A stretch of DNA of 64,000 nt from Strigops habroptila. Its lineage: Eukaryota; Chordata; Aves; Psittaciformes; Psittacidae. The notes below the pieces were generated by a model. The model was not told the DNA's origin and did not search any database. It worked only from the letters and a program-made list of their open reading frames with translations. The stretch spans positions 43,696,420 through 43,760,419 of the forward strand of contig NC_044284.2 of NCBI RefSeq assembly GCF_004027225.2, in the 5' to 3' direction. Of this stretch, positions 23,590 through 34,389 are shown piece after piece. The stretch's first letter is position 1. The number at the start of each line of letters is the position of its first letter. A program made the position numbers and the translations under genes.

Positions 23590-24004
23590 GGGGAAACTGA
23601 GGCAGGGCCGCGGTGGGGACAGGCTGCCCCCTGCCCCCCCCCAGCTTCGTGGCTCCGCGGCCCGGGGACGGCGGGGTCCTGACGGGACACCCGCTCCCCT
23701 CGCCCTGGGGCTCTGGGGAGCCCGGCACAGCCCTGCCCCTCTCCCCCCCGCTCCCCTCCTCCCTCTCTCCTCCCTCCAGGGGGTGTGGGGGCCCCAGGCA
23801 GGCTGAGGCGGGGAGGAGAATGGAAGGAGGTGGGATTATGGAGACGGGACCCAATGAGCCCGAAAAACGTGCCCCGCTCGCAGCCCTTTTAGCGCGGCGG
23901 ACGGGCAGCAGCAGCCTCCCGACGGCGGGCGGAGAGAATCGGCACCCCCGGCCCGCCCCATCCCGGCCGGTCCCCAACCACCTCGGCCGGTCCCGGTCCC
24001 CATC
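23590..24004 (+). promoter_or_regulatory. PHGDH promoter, CpG-rich with CCAAT box
   Basis: GC-rich block ending at the PHGDH ATG. It has a CCAAT box at 23851-23855 and several GGGCGG-like GC boxes around 23895-23940. NF-Y (CCAAT) and Sp1 (GC box) control is known for human PHGDH. No true TATA box is present; CCCTTTTAG near 23882 is the nearest AT-rich patch. The transcription start is placed at about 23900-23930 by inference only. Confidence 0.6.
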
Positions 24005-27000
24005 ATGGCGCTGGGAAAGTTGCAGAAGGTGCTGATCAGCGACAGCCTGGACCCCTGCTGCCGGGAGATCCTGCAGGCCGGCGGCCTCCGGGTGCAGGAG
24101 AAGCCCGGTCTGAGCAAGGAGGAGCTGCTGCAGGAGATTCGGGTGAGTGCGGCCGGGCTGCACCCCTGGGGGGATGAGCGTCGTGGGGGGGCGCAGCAGG
24201 GCCCGGCTGCCCCGGGTGGCAGCGGAACCCCCTCGGTCAGCGGGGCTGGTCCCCGCCTCCCGTCTGATGCAAGAGCCCGGCCGGTTTCGCGCGGCGGATC
24301 CCAGCCCCCGGCAGAGGCTGTCCCCAGCCCGCGACCACCCCGGACCGCCAGCCCTGGCGCTGGTCCCACCCGCCGTGTCTGTCTCCTCAGGACTGCGATG
24401 GGCTCATTGTCCGCTCGGCCACCAAAGTCACGGCCGACGTGCTGGAAGCGGCGGAGAGGCTGCAGGTGGTGGGCAGAGCAGGTACCGGTGTGGACAACGT
24501 CGACGTGGAGGCGGCCACCAGGAAGGGGGTCCTGGTCATGAAGTAAGAGCAGGAGCACGGGGGCATCGCTGCCGGCGCTCCTGGGGAGACAGGGGAGGCT
24601 TCAGCAGGGTGCCCTCCCCACCCATGGCACCCCCTGGCACCACCCTGGGGATCTCCATCCTCACGGGGTGCAGAGTGCCATCAGCACAGGGGCGACACAC
24701 TAGTGACACTGCTCTCCATCCCCAGCACACCCACTGGGAATAGCCTCAGTGCCGCCGAGCTCACCTGCGGGATGATCTTGTCCTTGGCCAGGTGAGCACA
24801 GGGCAGGATGGGGGGACAGATGCAGGCCCCACTGCCCCTGGCCCTGCCCTGACTGCAGCCTCCCTTTTAGGCAGATCCCGCAGGCAGCTGCCTCCATGAA
24901 GGAGGGCAAGTGGGACCGTAAGAAGGTAGGAGGCAGGCACAGCGCCTTGGGCAGGACCGGGTGGTGGGTGCCTGTGTGGGGTGTGCTCGCTCACTCTCCA
25001 CTTTGCACCCCAGTACATGGGCATGGAGCTGAACGGGAAGACACTGGGCATATTGGGGCTAGGGCGCATCGGCAGGGAGGTGGCCACACGCATGCAGGCC
25101 TTTGGCATGAAGGTAAGGAGCTGGGGCAGGGAGGAGCAATGGGGAGCATGGCCTCCCCTGGCCCGGTCGAGGGCACCGTGCCAGGCTGCAGGAGCAAGCA
25201 CCCGCTCTGCCTCAGACCATAGGCTATGACCCCATCATCACCCCTGAAACCTCAGCCACCTTCGGCGTGGAACAGCTGCCACTGGAGCAGATCTGGCCCC
25301 ACTGCGACTTCATCACGGTGCACACGCCGCTACTGCCCTCCACCACGGGTACAGGGCGGCTGCCAGTACAGCGGGGGATGGGTAGGGCCGGCAGCCGCTC
25401 ACTGCTCACAGCACTGCTTCCGCAGGGCTCCTGAACGACAGCACCTTCGCCAAGTGCCGCCGTGGTGTGCAGGTGGTGAACTGCGCCCGCGGTGGAATCG
25501 TGGACGAGGGTGCACTGCTGCGGGCGCTGCGGTCAGGGCAGTGTGGTGGGGCCGCCCTCGATGTCTTCACGCAGGTGAGCAATGCCGGGAGGACCCCCCG
25601 AGTATGGCTTTGTCTCAGCATCTCCTTAACTCTGCCCAAGTCAGGCCAGGGCAGCTCAGCAAACCCTGCGGCACCGGGACCAGGCACAGCCCTCCCAAGC
25701 TTCCCTCCTGGCAAGGGAGGGGGGGTTGAATGCCCCCACCAGATCCTAGGTGGATGCCAGGGGCTCACAGTGGGATGGGACTGTGTTGGCAGGAGCCCCC
25801 GAAGGACCGCGACCTGGTGAACCATCCCAACGTCATCTGCTGCCCGCACCTGGGGGCCAGCACGCAGGAGGCACAGAGCCGCTGTGGCAAGGAGATCGCC
25901 ATGCAGATTGTGGACATGGCCACGGGAAAGGGACTGGCTGGCATAGTGAGTCCCCCTGCAAGGCACCTGACCTCCGTGCCTCAGTTTCCCCACGGATGTA
26001 AAACACGGATGCACTGGGAACAACCACATGCACTTACTGGTGGGTTCTCATGGCTCTCCTTGCTCTTCCTCGCAGGTCAATGGCCAGGCTCTCAGCAAGG
26101 CTTTTGCACCCCAGACCAAGCCCTGGATTGCTCTGGCCAAGGCCCTGGGCACAGTGCTGCGCGCAGCGGGCAAGCAAGCACAGGGCAGCGTCCAGGTCTG
26201 CACCCTCGGTGAGGCTGCGCCCCGTGCCCAGTTGCAGGGACCCTGATGGGTGGACAGTGCAGCAGGGTGTGCGGGGATCCATTGGGCTGGGCGAATGGGA
26301 GGGCGGCCAGGAGAAGAGATGGACAGGAGGGTGGTTGATGATGGGATGAGAAGGTAGTAGGAGAATGGGGATGTAGGGGTATGGATGCGTGTATGTATGA
26401 ATGGGTGCGTGGATGGGTGGGAGGATGGGAGTAGGGATGGGTAGATGGGTGGGTGGGTGAAAGGACCAGCCCCAGGCTCGCTGCTCCAGTACAGGGCTGA
26501 CCTCTCTGCTACTGGCCCATTCACATCCTGCTTCCTCCCTGTGCACAAGGAACGTTCCTGCGGGAGGCTGGGAGCTACCTGATGCCTGCTGTGGCTGCGG
26601 GCATGCTGGCTGGAGGGGTGCAGAAGGAGGTAACCCTGGTGAATGCCCTGCTGCTGGCGCAGGAGGCTGGGCTGAAGGTGCGTGGACACCCTGGGCTCCA
26701 CACGTCAGCCTGGCACACCCAGACCCTGTCCTTCCCCATCAAGTGGTGTGAGCCTAAGGCCGCCCCTCAGGGCTGCTAACGCAGCTCTCAGGCTGGAGTG
26801 TATCCCTTGGGATGCCTCCTGTGCCCTGCCATGCCCAGGAGCTGGGCACTGAGCAGCCACGTGTCTCCAGCAGGTCACGACCACACACAGCGACGTGGCC
26901 CCCGAGCCTGACAGCAGTGCTGGCTTGGTGCAGGTGTCCCTGCAGGGCACCCCACACTGGGTAGCAGGGACGGTGCAGGGCAGCACCCCGGTGCTACGGG

Positions 27001-27529
27001 AGCTCAATGGGGCCACCTTCAAGCAGGCAGCCCCACTGGCTGGACCCATCCTCATCTACAGAGCCAAAGCCTCCGAGCCCAGTGCTCTGCCGACGCTTGC
27101 TGGTGAGCCCCCACATTGGCCCTGAGCTGGGGGGGGCAACCTGGGGGGAACCCACATCTGCCTTGGAGCTGAGCCCCTGCAGCAGCAGGGAGGGGACAGA
27201 TGTTGCATGGAGAGACTGGATGGGGGCAGGGGGTTGGGGGCTGTGGGGCAAAGGACTTGGGGGGAAGGGGGAAGAAACAACATTGTGAGTGTTGGGGTGG
27301 GCAGAGCCCAGCTCCCCACTGGGTGCTGGGGCAGTGGGCAGCCCGTGGCCCCTAACCCCTCTCCTCCTCTGCAGGGCTGCTGGGGAAGGTGGGGGTCCAG
27401 CTCCAGTCCTACCACAGCTCTGGCGTGGTGGCGGGAGAGCAGTGGAATGTTGTGGGGCTCTCAACTCCGCTGTCCGACCTCGGCGAGCTGAAGCCACATG
27501 CCACGGAGGTGTTCCAGCTCCACCTGTAG
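24005..27529 (+). CDS. PHGDH: PHGDH, D-3-phosphoglycerate dehydrogenase, complete, 12 exons
   Basis: Cytosolic NAD-dependent enzyme that oxidises 3-phosphoglycerate to 3-phosphohydroxypyruvate, the first step of serine synthesis. Exons: 24005-24142, 24391-24542, 24726-24791, 24871-24925, 25014-25112, 25216-25348, 25426-25574, 25793-25945, 26076-26208, 26550-26677, 26874-27102, 27375-27529. They total 1590 bases, 529 residues plus TAG, against 533 in human. The start [20 protein letters not shown] matches human [20 protein letters not shown]. The Rossmann motif is [20 protein letters not shown] in exon 5. The catalytic Arg is in [16 protein letters not shown], the Glu in DVFTQEPP, and the His in CPHLGAST. 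The C-terminal intervening and regulatory regions follow, in less conserved form. All introns are short (79-341 bp) with GT-AG ends. The gene is convergent with HMGCS2. Confidence 0.97.
24265..24273 (+). promoter_or_regulatory. Candidate ATF4 amino-acid response element in PHGDH intron 1
   Basis: TGATGCAAG fits the C/EBP-ATF response element consensus TGATGNAAN. ATF4 is known to induce serine-synthesis genes including PHGDH under amino-acid shortage. The site lies about 120 bases into intron 1, within the CpG-rich promoter-proximal region. A nine-base motif can occur by chance; position and gene function raise its value. Confidence 0.4.
26265..26460 (+). repeat. GGATGGGTGG-type simple repeat in PHGDH intron 9
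   Basis: G-rich, C-poor imperfect repeat (GATGGGTGGATGGG, GTATGGATGCGTGTATG) filling most of the 341-base intron between exons 26076-26208 and 26550-26677. Confidence 0.7.
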
Positions 27530-27635
27530 GCCCCGACTGCCGGCAAGGGCTCTCCCCCCAGCCACAGCACCTGGACCACCCCCCACAGCTGGGGGAGCAT
27601 CACCCCCATATTGGGCTTGGGGTGGCCCCACGCTC

Positions 27636-27641
27636 AATAAA
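27636..27641 (+). terminator. PHGDH poly(A) signal AATAAA
   Basis: Canonical hexamer 107 bases after the PHGDH stop, giving a short 3'UTR of roughly 130 bases. It is followed by a GT-rich patch (GCATGTGATGCCTTGTCTGTG) that fits a downstream element. Confidence 0.85.
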
Positions 27642-28207
27642 AGGTCCGGAAGGAGAGAGCATGTGATGCCTTGTCTGTGCAGTTCCTTGTCCTCAACCCA
27701 AAACTTCCCTCCACAAACCTCCCTCCCTCTGTCCCCTGCTGCCCCAGCCCCTCTGCTGTTTGCTCAGGGGTGCAAAGGTCTCCGTGGCTGTTGGGGCCCT
27801 GCCAAGGTCCCGTCTGATCACAGTCCTGAGTTGGGACACGGCCCAGAGAGCAGGCAGTGCTCCAAAGGGGCTGAGCCCTTCCATGAGGCCCCATGTCACC
27901 TGCCTCCTCCAGCCCTCTGAGTTTTCCTGTGGGGCTGTTGGCATCTTACCACTCCAAACTGGAGACTGGGGACCTGGGCTTTGCTTGGCTCCCCCAAACA
28001 TCAGGGCATGCTCCCATCCTGGGGAAGTAGCGCGTACTGAGGCATATGTCCAACTGGGCAAGTGGCCATGTTGGATGCCAATGGGATAAATCCTGTAAGA
28101 GGCTGCGATCCAGTCCCAAGATGGGTTGAAGGAAGGGCCCCTGGGTGGTAGGGGACCACTTGTGACCAGGAGCCAGAGCTGGGCTGCTGCCCCCTCTCAT
28201 CTGTGCC

Positions 28208-28213
28208 TTTATT
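28208..28213 (-). terminator. HMGCS2 poly(A) signal (AATAAA on minus strand)
   Basis: TTTATT on the plus strand reads AATAAA on the minus strand, about 210 bases past the HMGCS2 stop. It is the first canonical hexamer downstream, so it is the likely 3' end. PHGDH's own signal faces it about 570 bases away. Confidence 0.7.
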
Positions 28214-28421
28214 CCCTCATGCTGCCTAGGTGTTTGCAGAAAATGCTGCCGTCTCCACCCGACCCGGGGCCTGAGGTGCTGCTGGCTGCTTCCCAGCCAT
28301 CCAAGATGAGGTGTCCTGCAGAGGCCAGCCCCAGGGTGAGCAAGGTTTGCCAGTGGGGAAGAGGGGATGCCAGCAGGGAAGAGAGCATCGCCCTCCCCAG
28401 GGCTCACCATTCTGGCCCCTC

Positions 28422-31400
28422 CTAGATGGGCTTCCTGGCGTACTGCCGGCGGTACTTGGCATCCACTCGTGTCAGGTACCAAGTGCCGGGGAAGAGATCT
28501 GCCTGGGAGCCGTGGGGAGTGTGGTCGGCTGCGGGGAGAAGATGGTGATGCTCAGCGGGACCGCGGGATCCTGTCAGGGGGGTGTTGGATCCCCCCAGCA
28601 CCACTCACCCAAGTGATGGGTTTCCTCCCGCTGCTTCATGATCTCAGCGAAGTTCTGAGGGGCCACACGCTTGCGGGCATCTAGGCGAGCCGGGAGATCA
28701 GCCAGGCTGGAGACCAGCTTGTCCAGGGGCGAACCTGCCGGCGGGCACCCCCCGGGTCAGATGGTACAGCCAGCGGCCCCGGCCCTGCAGCCCCACACTG
28801 CCCGCCCTTCCCAGGCCCCGTCTCCCACGAGGCTCACCCGGGGCTGCATCCTGTGAGACGCGGAAGGAGAACATGCTGGCAGCCAGCCCCGAGCCATAGG
28901 AGAAGGCACCGATCCGGGAGCCGGCCAGGTCCCGTGCTGAGGACCTGCAGTGAGAGGTTGGGGGGGTTAGAAGGGGTTTGGGGCTGGGGGTTGTGTAGGG
29001 TGCTGCCTCCTGCCCTGTTTGCAGGCCAGAGGGTCCTGGGACTCAGGACTGCATTGCAGAGGGTGAATGGCCCTGGACTGCAGTGGTGCCGGGAAGCCCC
29101 AGCATGAGGCTTTCTTCCCGACGGGTGCCTGGCTGTTCCCATGGCTCCTCTGCTGCTGGGTCAGCCATTCCGCCGGGCATGACAATGAGGTTTTCATTCT
29201 CACAGCACCAAAAGAAGGGCTTTATGTGAGCTGGGATGAAAGGGTTGGCAGGGAGTTGGCACAGAGTGGGACACATCCACACCAAGGGTTATGTGCAATG
29301 AAAGTGCCAGGTCTCTGCTGGGGAAGGGAATACGTGCTGGCACCTGCATCCCCAGCCAGCCAAGCCAGAAACTGCCCTCCCCAAAATTACACCCCCCCCC
29401 AACCCTGAGCCAGCTTTTTGGGGGACTCACTGTGCCAGGAGGGAGGCCAGGCAGCCATACATGGACGGTGTGTACATGTTGCCATTGCGGGAGGAGAGGA
29501 GCAGGGAGGGCTTGGTTTTCTGGTTGAAGATCTCCTGGCTGGCGGTCTGGAATGCCTTCTCCACATCCTTGCTGGTGTAGGTGTCCTCCAGCTTCACACC
29601 GCTGCCCAGAGAGAGGATGTCTTGAACCCCACATAGGCACGTCCCCAGCTGGGCTGGGTGATGGGGGACATGGCACGGGGACCCACCGAAAGGGCTGCAG
29701 CCCCTTGTAGAGGCCGGTGGCTGTGTCGGGGTTGGGGGTGGCCAAGAAGTCATTCAATAGCAGCCGCCCCACTGACTTCTGCACCAGCTTGCAGAAAGGT
29801 GTGTGGAAGATGATGAACTTGAAGTCATCAAGGGTGAAGGGACGCTGGATGCCGGCTGGGAGGCAATTTGTGGCCATCAGCATCCAGTGGGATGGCATGG
29901 GCACCCCAGGGGTACAACTGCTTACCCTGCTTCCACTGGCTCTCTGCCTTCCGGCGGTACACAGCATAGCAGCGGTCCAGCGCCCGCAGGTAGCACTGGA
30001 TGGAGAGCTGCCCGTCCACCACCGGGTACTCAGAAGACAGATCTGGCTTGTAGAAGTCATAGGCATGCTCCATGTGGGTTCCCCGCAGGCCTGGGGGCAT
30101 AGGGAGAGCCAGCTGTCAGGGAGCACTGAGGGGTCCCAGCCAGATGGCAAGCACCCATAGGTGCTGCCTGCCATGCCAGCCCAGCTATCCACCAGCCTCC
30201 CTGGGCTGCTCCATGGTGCCCACAGGGACATGGCTGCTGGGATCCTGGGATACCAAGCACCAGGCAGCCACCAGGGCTGGCAGAACCAGTGCTGCTGGAA
30301 CTGAGCAGCTCTGTTGGGGTTGGGACATGAATGTATGTCCCCTAGGGACAGCACCCATCAGCTTGCCATCCCCAGGGCCTCACGACACCAACCTCTTTCC
30401 AGCACCAGCGGGGCATTGGGTCCCACCAACATGGCAATGGCACCGGCACCTCCCGTGGGCCGCGCGTTGCCTGTGGCGTAGACGGCGATGTCCCCACACA
30501 CCACCACAGCGTAGCGACCTGAGGGAGGACAGGGGGGCCGGTGGGGCCATCGGTGGATGGAAGCCTCATGGCCAAGGTGGACAAACAACAGGCATGATGG
30601 AGAGCTGGGAGGGGCAGCAGCTCCCTTTGAGGCTTGCTGGGGCATCTCTGCGTTTTAGAACACCTCCTGCCCCCTTCCCATGGCACCCACCCAACATGCA
30701 GCCCCCCCATTCCCATGGCACAGTCCCTGCCACACGTACCATCCCAGGCGCTGGACTCCACCCAGGCAGCTGCATTGAAGAGTGAAGCCGTGCCCCCATA
30801 GCAGGCGTTGGTGGTGTCGATGCCCTCCACATCGGTGTTGCCCGAGTCATGGAAAAGCTGCATGAGGACGGTCTTGACGGCCTTGGACTTGTCAATGACG
30901 GTCTCAGTTCCCACCTCCAGGCGGCCAATGGCATCCCAGGAGAGGTGCCCGCGCTCCACCAGCCGCTGCACCACCGTCAGGCACAGGGAGTTGATGTCCT
31001 CGTGGGCAGCGCAGAAGCCCATCTGCTGCTGGCCCAAGCCCCGTGTGTACTTGCCAGCCTCCACACCATCGTACCGCTCCAGCTCCTCCTGCTCTACGTA
31101 CTGGGCAGGGAAGTACACCTCCAGCGCCAGGATACCCACGTCCTTGGGCCAGGTGCCTGTCCCGGCAGTGCTGGAGAGACTGCGGGGCAGAGGGAGCAGT
31201 GATGGCCCCATGGCAACCCTGAGCCTTGGCTACAGGTGGTGACCCCAGGGAGGTGTCACCAATGAGCATCACAGGCCATGAGCACCCCAAACCCCTGCTG
31301 TTTCCCTGTGCCCAGCAGCCCTGCAGGGAGGAGGGAGAGCATCCCCTTTCCCAGCAAGGTTTAAGAGCACTGCCAGCTCCCTGACCTGCCCCTGGATGTG

Positions 31401-31546
31401 CCCCCAGCCCAGCCAATCCATGTGGGTGCTCACCATGCTCTCTGCACAACCATGGCATGCTGGGGTCCCCAGGGTGCCCACTCCGGCCCCGGTGATGTCC
31501 GCCTTGCCCCCCAGCAGCGTGCGGCACGGCCAACCAAGCGCAACAT
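28422..31546 (-). CDS. HMGCS2: HMGCS2, mitochondrial hydroxymethylglutaryl-CoA synthase, complete, 9 exons
   Basis: Condenses acetyl-CoA with acetoacetyl-CoA to HMG-CoA, the committed step of ketogenesis in mitochondria. Coding exons: 31434-31546, 30740-31179, 30393-30518, 29926-30090, 29687-29855, 29431-29601, 28838-28944, 28609-28734, 28422-28528. They total 1524 bases, 507 residues, against 508 in human. Exon 1 encodes a basic, acid-poor presequence ([20 protein letters not shown]) typical of mitochondrial import, which separates it from cytosolic HMGCS1. The mature enzyme starts near [20 protein letters not shown]. The catalytic Glu is in [19 protein letters not shown], the nucleophile Cys in [18 protein letters not shown], and the His in [14 protein letters not shown]. 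The C-terminus is [20 protein letters not shown] then RKPI. Every junction was phase-checked. Confidence 0.97.
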
Positions 31547-31610
31547 CTTCACCCCGCTGCTGCACAGACAGTGGGACGGGATGGAAGCAAGGATAGGCCT
31601 TGTGTGGTGC

Positions 31611-31617
31611 TTTTATA
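31611..31617 (-). promoter_or_regulatory. HMGCS2 TATA box
   Basis: TATAAAA on the minus strand (within GTTTATAAAAGC), 65 bases upstream of the HMGCS2 ATG at 31546. This places the transcription start near 31585 and the 5'UTR at about 40 bases. Confidence 0.75.
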
Positions 31618-31675
31618 AACTGCGCAGGCGGCACGGCACAGCCCTCCCGGCCCTTATCAGCACACCGGACCCTGG

Positions 31676-31688
31676 CGCTCAAAGGTCA
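31676..31688 (-). promoter_or_regulatory. Candidate DR1 nuclear-receptor site (PPAR/HNF4/COUP-TF type) of HMGCS2
   Basis: Plus strand CGCTCA-A-AGGTCA: one perfect AGGTCA half-site, a one-base A spacer and a weaker second half (4 of 6). It lies about 60 bases above the TATA box, roughly 95 bases from the inferred start. The mammalian HMGCS2 promoter has a functional DR1 (core CCAAAGGTCT) at about the same distance, which mediates PPAR-alpha, HNF4 and COUP-TF control. Conservation of function is inferred. Confidence 0.55.
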
Positions 31689-31689
31689 C

Positions 31690-32640
31690 CGAGCGGCAGC
31701 CCACACAACAGGGACAGCCAAGCAAGTGCTGGCTTCGGAGGGGGGAACTTGCAAGATGTCTCTGTCTTGCACCCCAAAGCCTGACGATGTGCTCGACTGG
31801 AAGCAGGGCTGGGCAGTGGGACGGGCTCTCCTGCAGCCCCGGCTCCCCATGCCATGTGGCGGTGTCAGCTCCAGTGCCCGTGGCTCACCAGCACGGCTCC
31901 GGTCACTGTGTGGTGTGCGAGGTGCTGGGTGCCCTCCCCAGCTGCCCCGAGCTCCCAGGGCAGGAGCAGAGGGCAGCCGGGGCTGTGGTGCCAGCACCAT
32001 CCCTGCCGCCTGGGACACTGACCACCTCCGTCACGTGCCACAGCTCTCGGGGGTAAAAAGCCCGTGGCTGGGTGGGGGCAGAGCCATCTTCAAAACTTCA
32101 AAACAGCAAACAGCCACGTGATGCCTGTGGCAACATGGTGTGACACAAGAAGGGACCTTTGGTCCCAGTGCTGCTGTCAACGTGGCCATGGGGCAGCATT
32201 GCAGCCCCCACACCCCTGTGAAGCCACCTGCACCCGGGGGGGTGGGCACCCATCATCCATCCCCCCATGTGCACACTCACAACAGCTCCGATCCTCACCC
32301 ACATCCATGCCCTGCACCGCAGGGACACCTGTCCCATTTGGCACAGAACGGCTGGGGATGAGCAAACACTAGAGCCTGGCTGGGAGAGCCAACAGCCCTG
32401 CAGCTCCTGGGACTCACCCCCAAACATCTCTGCCAGCACCTGCAGTGCTGAAGCTCCAGGAAGCTGGGAAGCTCAGGTGGCAGCACCTCCCTCTCCCAGG
32501 GCTTTGCACCAGCACCAAGCTCACACAGCACTTGCACACTTTTTTTATAGGTGTATTTTTAGGAGTTGGGGAAGAGGAGCAGAGGTGGCAAGGGAGGAGC
32601 ATTACTGGTGTGGGGCCCACCATGGGCCCAGGTGCTGTCC
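31690..32640. other. HMGCS2-REG4 intergenic spacer
   Basis: About 950 bases between the HMGCS2 promoter and the REG4 stop codon, which includes the REG4 3'UTR. A TATAAA variant poly(A) hexamer on the minus strand (plus 32544-32549) lies about 95 bases beyond the REG4 stop and is the nearest candidate signal. Nothing else is recognised. Confidence 0.5.
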
Positions 32641-33555
32641 TCAGTGAAAGGGTGTGAACTTGCAGATGTAGGGATGCTGCTGGGCACAGTCGGTGCTGGA
32701 CCACAGGGTGAAGCCTGCCAGAGAGATGGGCTGGGGGTTCGTGGGGCCATGGCAAGGACAGGGGCAGCAGCTCTGCCTGCCACAGCCCCCCAGGGAAATG
32801 GGATCCGGAGGAGGGAGTGGGAAAGATGCTGGTTGAGTCCGAGCACTGGAGGTGGATGCGGGGTGCAGGCACTCACCGCTGAGGTGGGTCAGCATGCCGC
32901 AGGTCCCCCCGTGGGTACCGTTCCCGGACAGCCCGCTGGTGATGCTGTACTCGTCCCCACTCACCCACTGCCAGGCCTGGCTCTGTGCAGGGGCAGGAGT
33001 CAGAGCCATGGCCCCGCTGCCCACTGGCCCCCGCCTCCCTGCTGCCCCCAGCCTCACCTGGTGCTGGTAGCGGAGGCCGAGCCAGACGGGCTGCACACGC
33101 TGATAGTAGGAGATGACCCTCTGCAGGGTGGCTGCTTCCCGGGACTCCTCCACCCAGGCCAGGTGGGCACTGGCATGGCTGGCCTGGCACTGTGTCTGCA
33201 GGGACAGCCAGGAGTGCCAGGGCATTCCCAGGAGATGGGGGCACCCAGCCACCTCCGTACCCCGGCAGCCTTACCTCAGCCTCATCCCAGCTCTGGGATT
33301 GACTGAAATACTTGAAGCAGCTGAGCTTGTAATAGTACCAGCCCTTGGGGCAGTAGCCTATGTACCGGGCACCTGCGGAGGGAGAGGCACATGGAGGGAC
33401 GGGGGACAGCCAGCCTCACCAGTCAGAGGGGACCATGGTTCCCTCCTGGCCCCACTGCAGAAGTGGCTGCCACCCAAGTCATGGAACTTACTGGCTGGCT
33501 GCAGGAGCCCCACACAGCCCAGCAGCAGGAGGGAAAGTCTGATCACTGCCACCAT
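32641..33555 (-). CDS. REG4: REG4, regenerating-family C-type lectin-like secreted protein, complete
   Basis: Small secreted lectin-like protein of the Reg family, expressed in gut epithelium in mammals. Coding exons: 33492-33555, 33275-33372, 33058-33195, 32877-32982, 32641-32714, giving 159 residues (human 158). Exon 1 is a signal peptide (MVAVIRLSLLLLGCVGLLQP). The C-type lectin domain follows: YCPKGWYYYKLSCFKYFSQS, then WLGLRYQHQSQAWQW, then LWSSTDCAQQHPYICKF. Six cysteines sit in the order expected for three disulfides of a long-form domain. No EPN or QPD motif is present, so a canonical calcium-dependent sugar site is absent, as in mammalian REG4. Identity as REG4 and not another Reg protein rests on length and on its place between HMGCS2 and NOTCH2. 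Confidence 0.9.
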
Positions 33556-34346
33556 GCTCCTTGCTCCTGGAAGCGTCCCCTGTAAGAGTCCAGAGGGTCA
33601 CACCAGGCCCCTCAGGGACAGGGGATGCTGCCTGTGCCCAGAGGGTGCAACCCTGCCCTGCTATGGACTGAATCTGGCTCCTTTCAGCCCGCTGGAGGAG
33701 ATGGCAGCCCTGGGGCTGTGCCTCCCTCTCCCCTCCCCGGCACAGCTCACTGCCCTGTGTCAGCACCCCATCCATCCACAGGCATGGCTCGGGGCCCCTA
33801 CTGCAGGGCAGTGTCCTGGCCCACCAGTCCCAGCCTTGGCTGGGTGAGCCAAGCTGCTCTGTGGGGACATGGGAACATGCTGCCACAGGCATAGGTAAGG
33901 GAAAACCAGCCCTGCCCTGGCATCAGGCAGCAGCAGCAATGGCACAGGCAGAACCGCAGCTGGTAGGGCTGCAGGGACTACATACACAGCATCATTGTCA
34001 CCCCCTGAGCTCACAGCACTGCCCAGGCTGGGAAGGCAAATCGACCACATCAGCACCATTCCCCTTTATCTGCAATAAGCTCTGGGCACTGGGGCCTATT
34101 TGCAGACTCAGCTCATTTTCCCCTCAAAGCAGCAGCGACAAAAGTCAATGCGGGGCTGAAAATTGCATTGTTGCAGCCTGCCCCAACCAGCAAGGGCAGC
34201 GCTCAACTCCCCTGGGAGCTGCCAGGGCTGCCACAGGCTCCTGCTCACCCACCAGCCACTGTGGAGCACCCCAAGGCCCCAGCCGCACTGTGAGGGTCCC
34301 ATCCTCACCTGCTCTCTGGAGATCGGGAGGAATAACGGCTTCTTGT
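33556..34346 (-). other. REG4: REG4 5' non-coding exon, leader intron and 5'UTR
   Basis: A non-coding first exon ends at 34309 with donor GTGAGG (34308-34303). It splices to an acceptor TTACAG at 33585-33580, so the second exon begins at 33579, 24 bases before the ATG at 33555. The exon is framed by a TATA box about 30 bases upstream of its inferred start near 34346. The splice pairing is inferred from signal quality alone. Confidence 0.6.
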
Positions 34347-34372
34347 GGGCTGCGGGGAGCTGAGAGCTGCCC

Positions 34373-34378
34373 TTTATA
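34373..34378 (-). promoter_or_regulatory. REG4 TATA box
   Basis: GGGCTATAAAGGGC on the minus strand, about 65 bases upstream of the donor of the proposed non-coding exon. It is a strong TATA core in GC-rich context and gives a start near 34346. Confidence 0.65.
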
Positions 34379-34389
34379 GCCCAGTGCTC

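Larger units (their letters stand above)
20775..24004. other. Intergenic region between PDE4DIP and PHGDH (head to head)
   Basis: The two genes point away from each other with about 3.2 kb between their outermost start codons. The part nearest PDE4DIP (20745-22110) is strikingly C/T-rich on the plus strand. The middle (22450-23580) is unremarkable GC-rich sequence. The last 400 bases are the PHGDH promoter. No coding region could be supported. Confidence 0.7.

Noticed and set aside
29200-30354. 384-codon minus-strand frame as a single-exon gene
   Set aside because: It overlaps three true HMGCS2 exons with introns between. The frame is only partly in register and is explained by the spliced gene.
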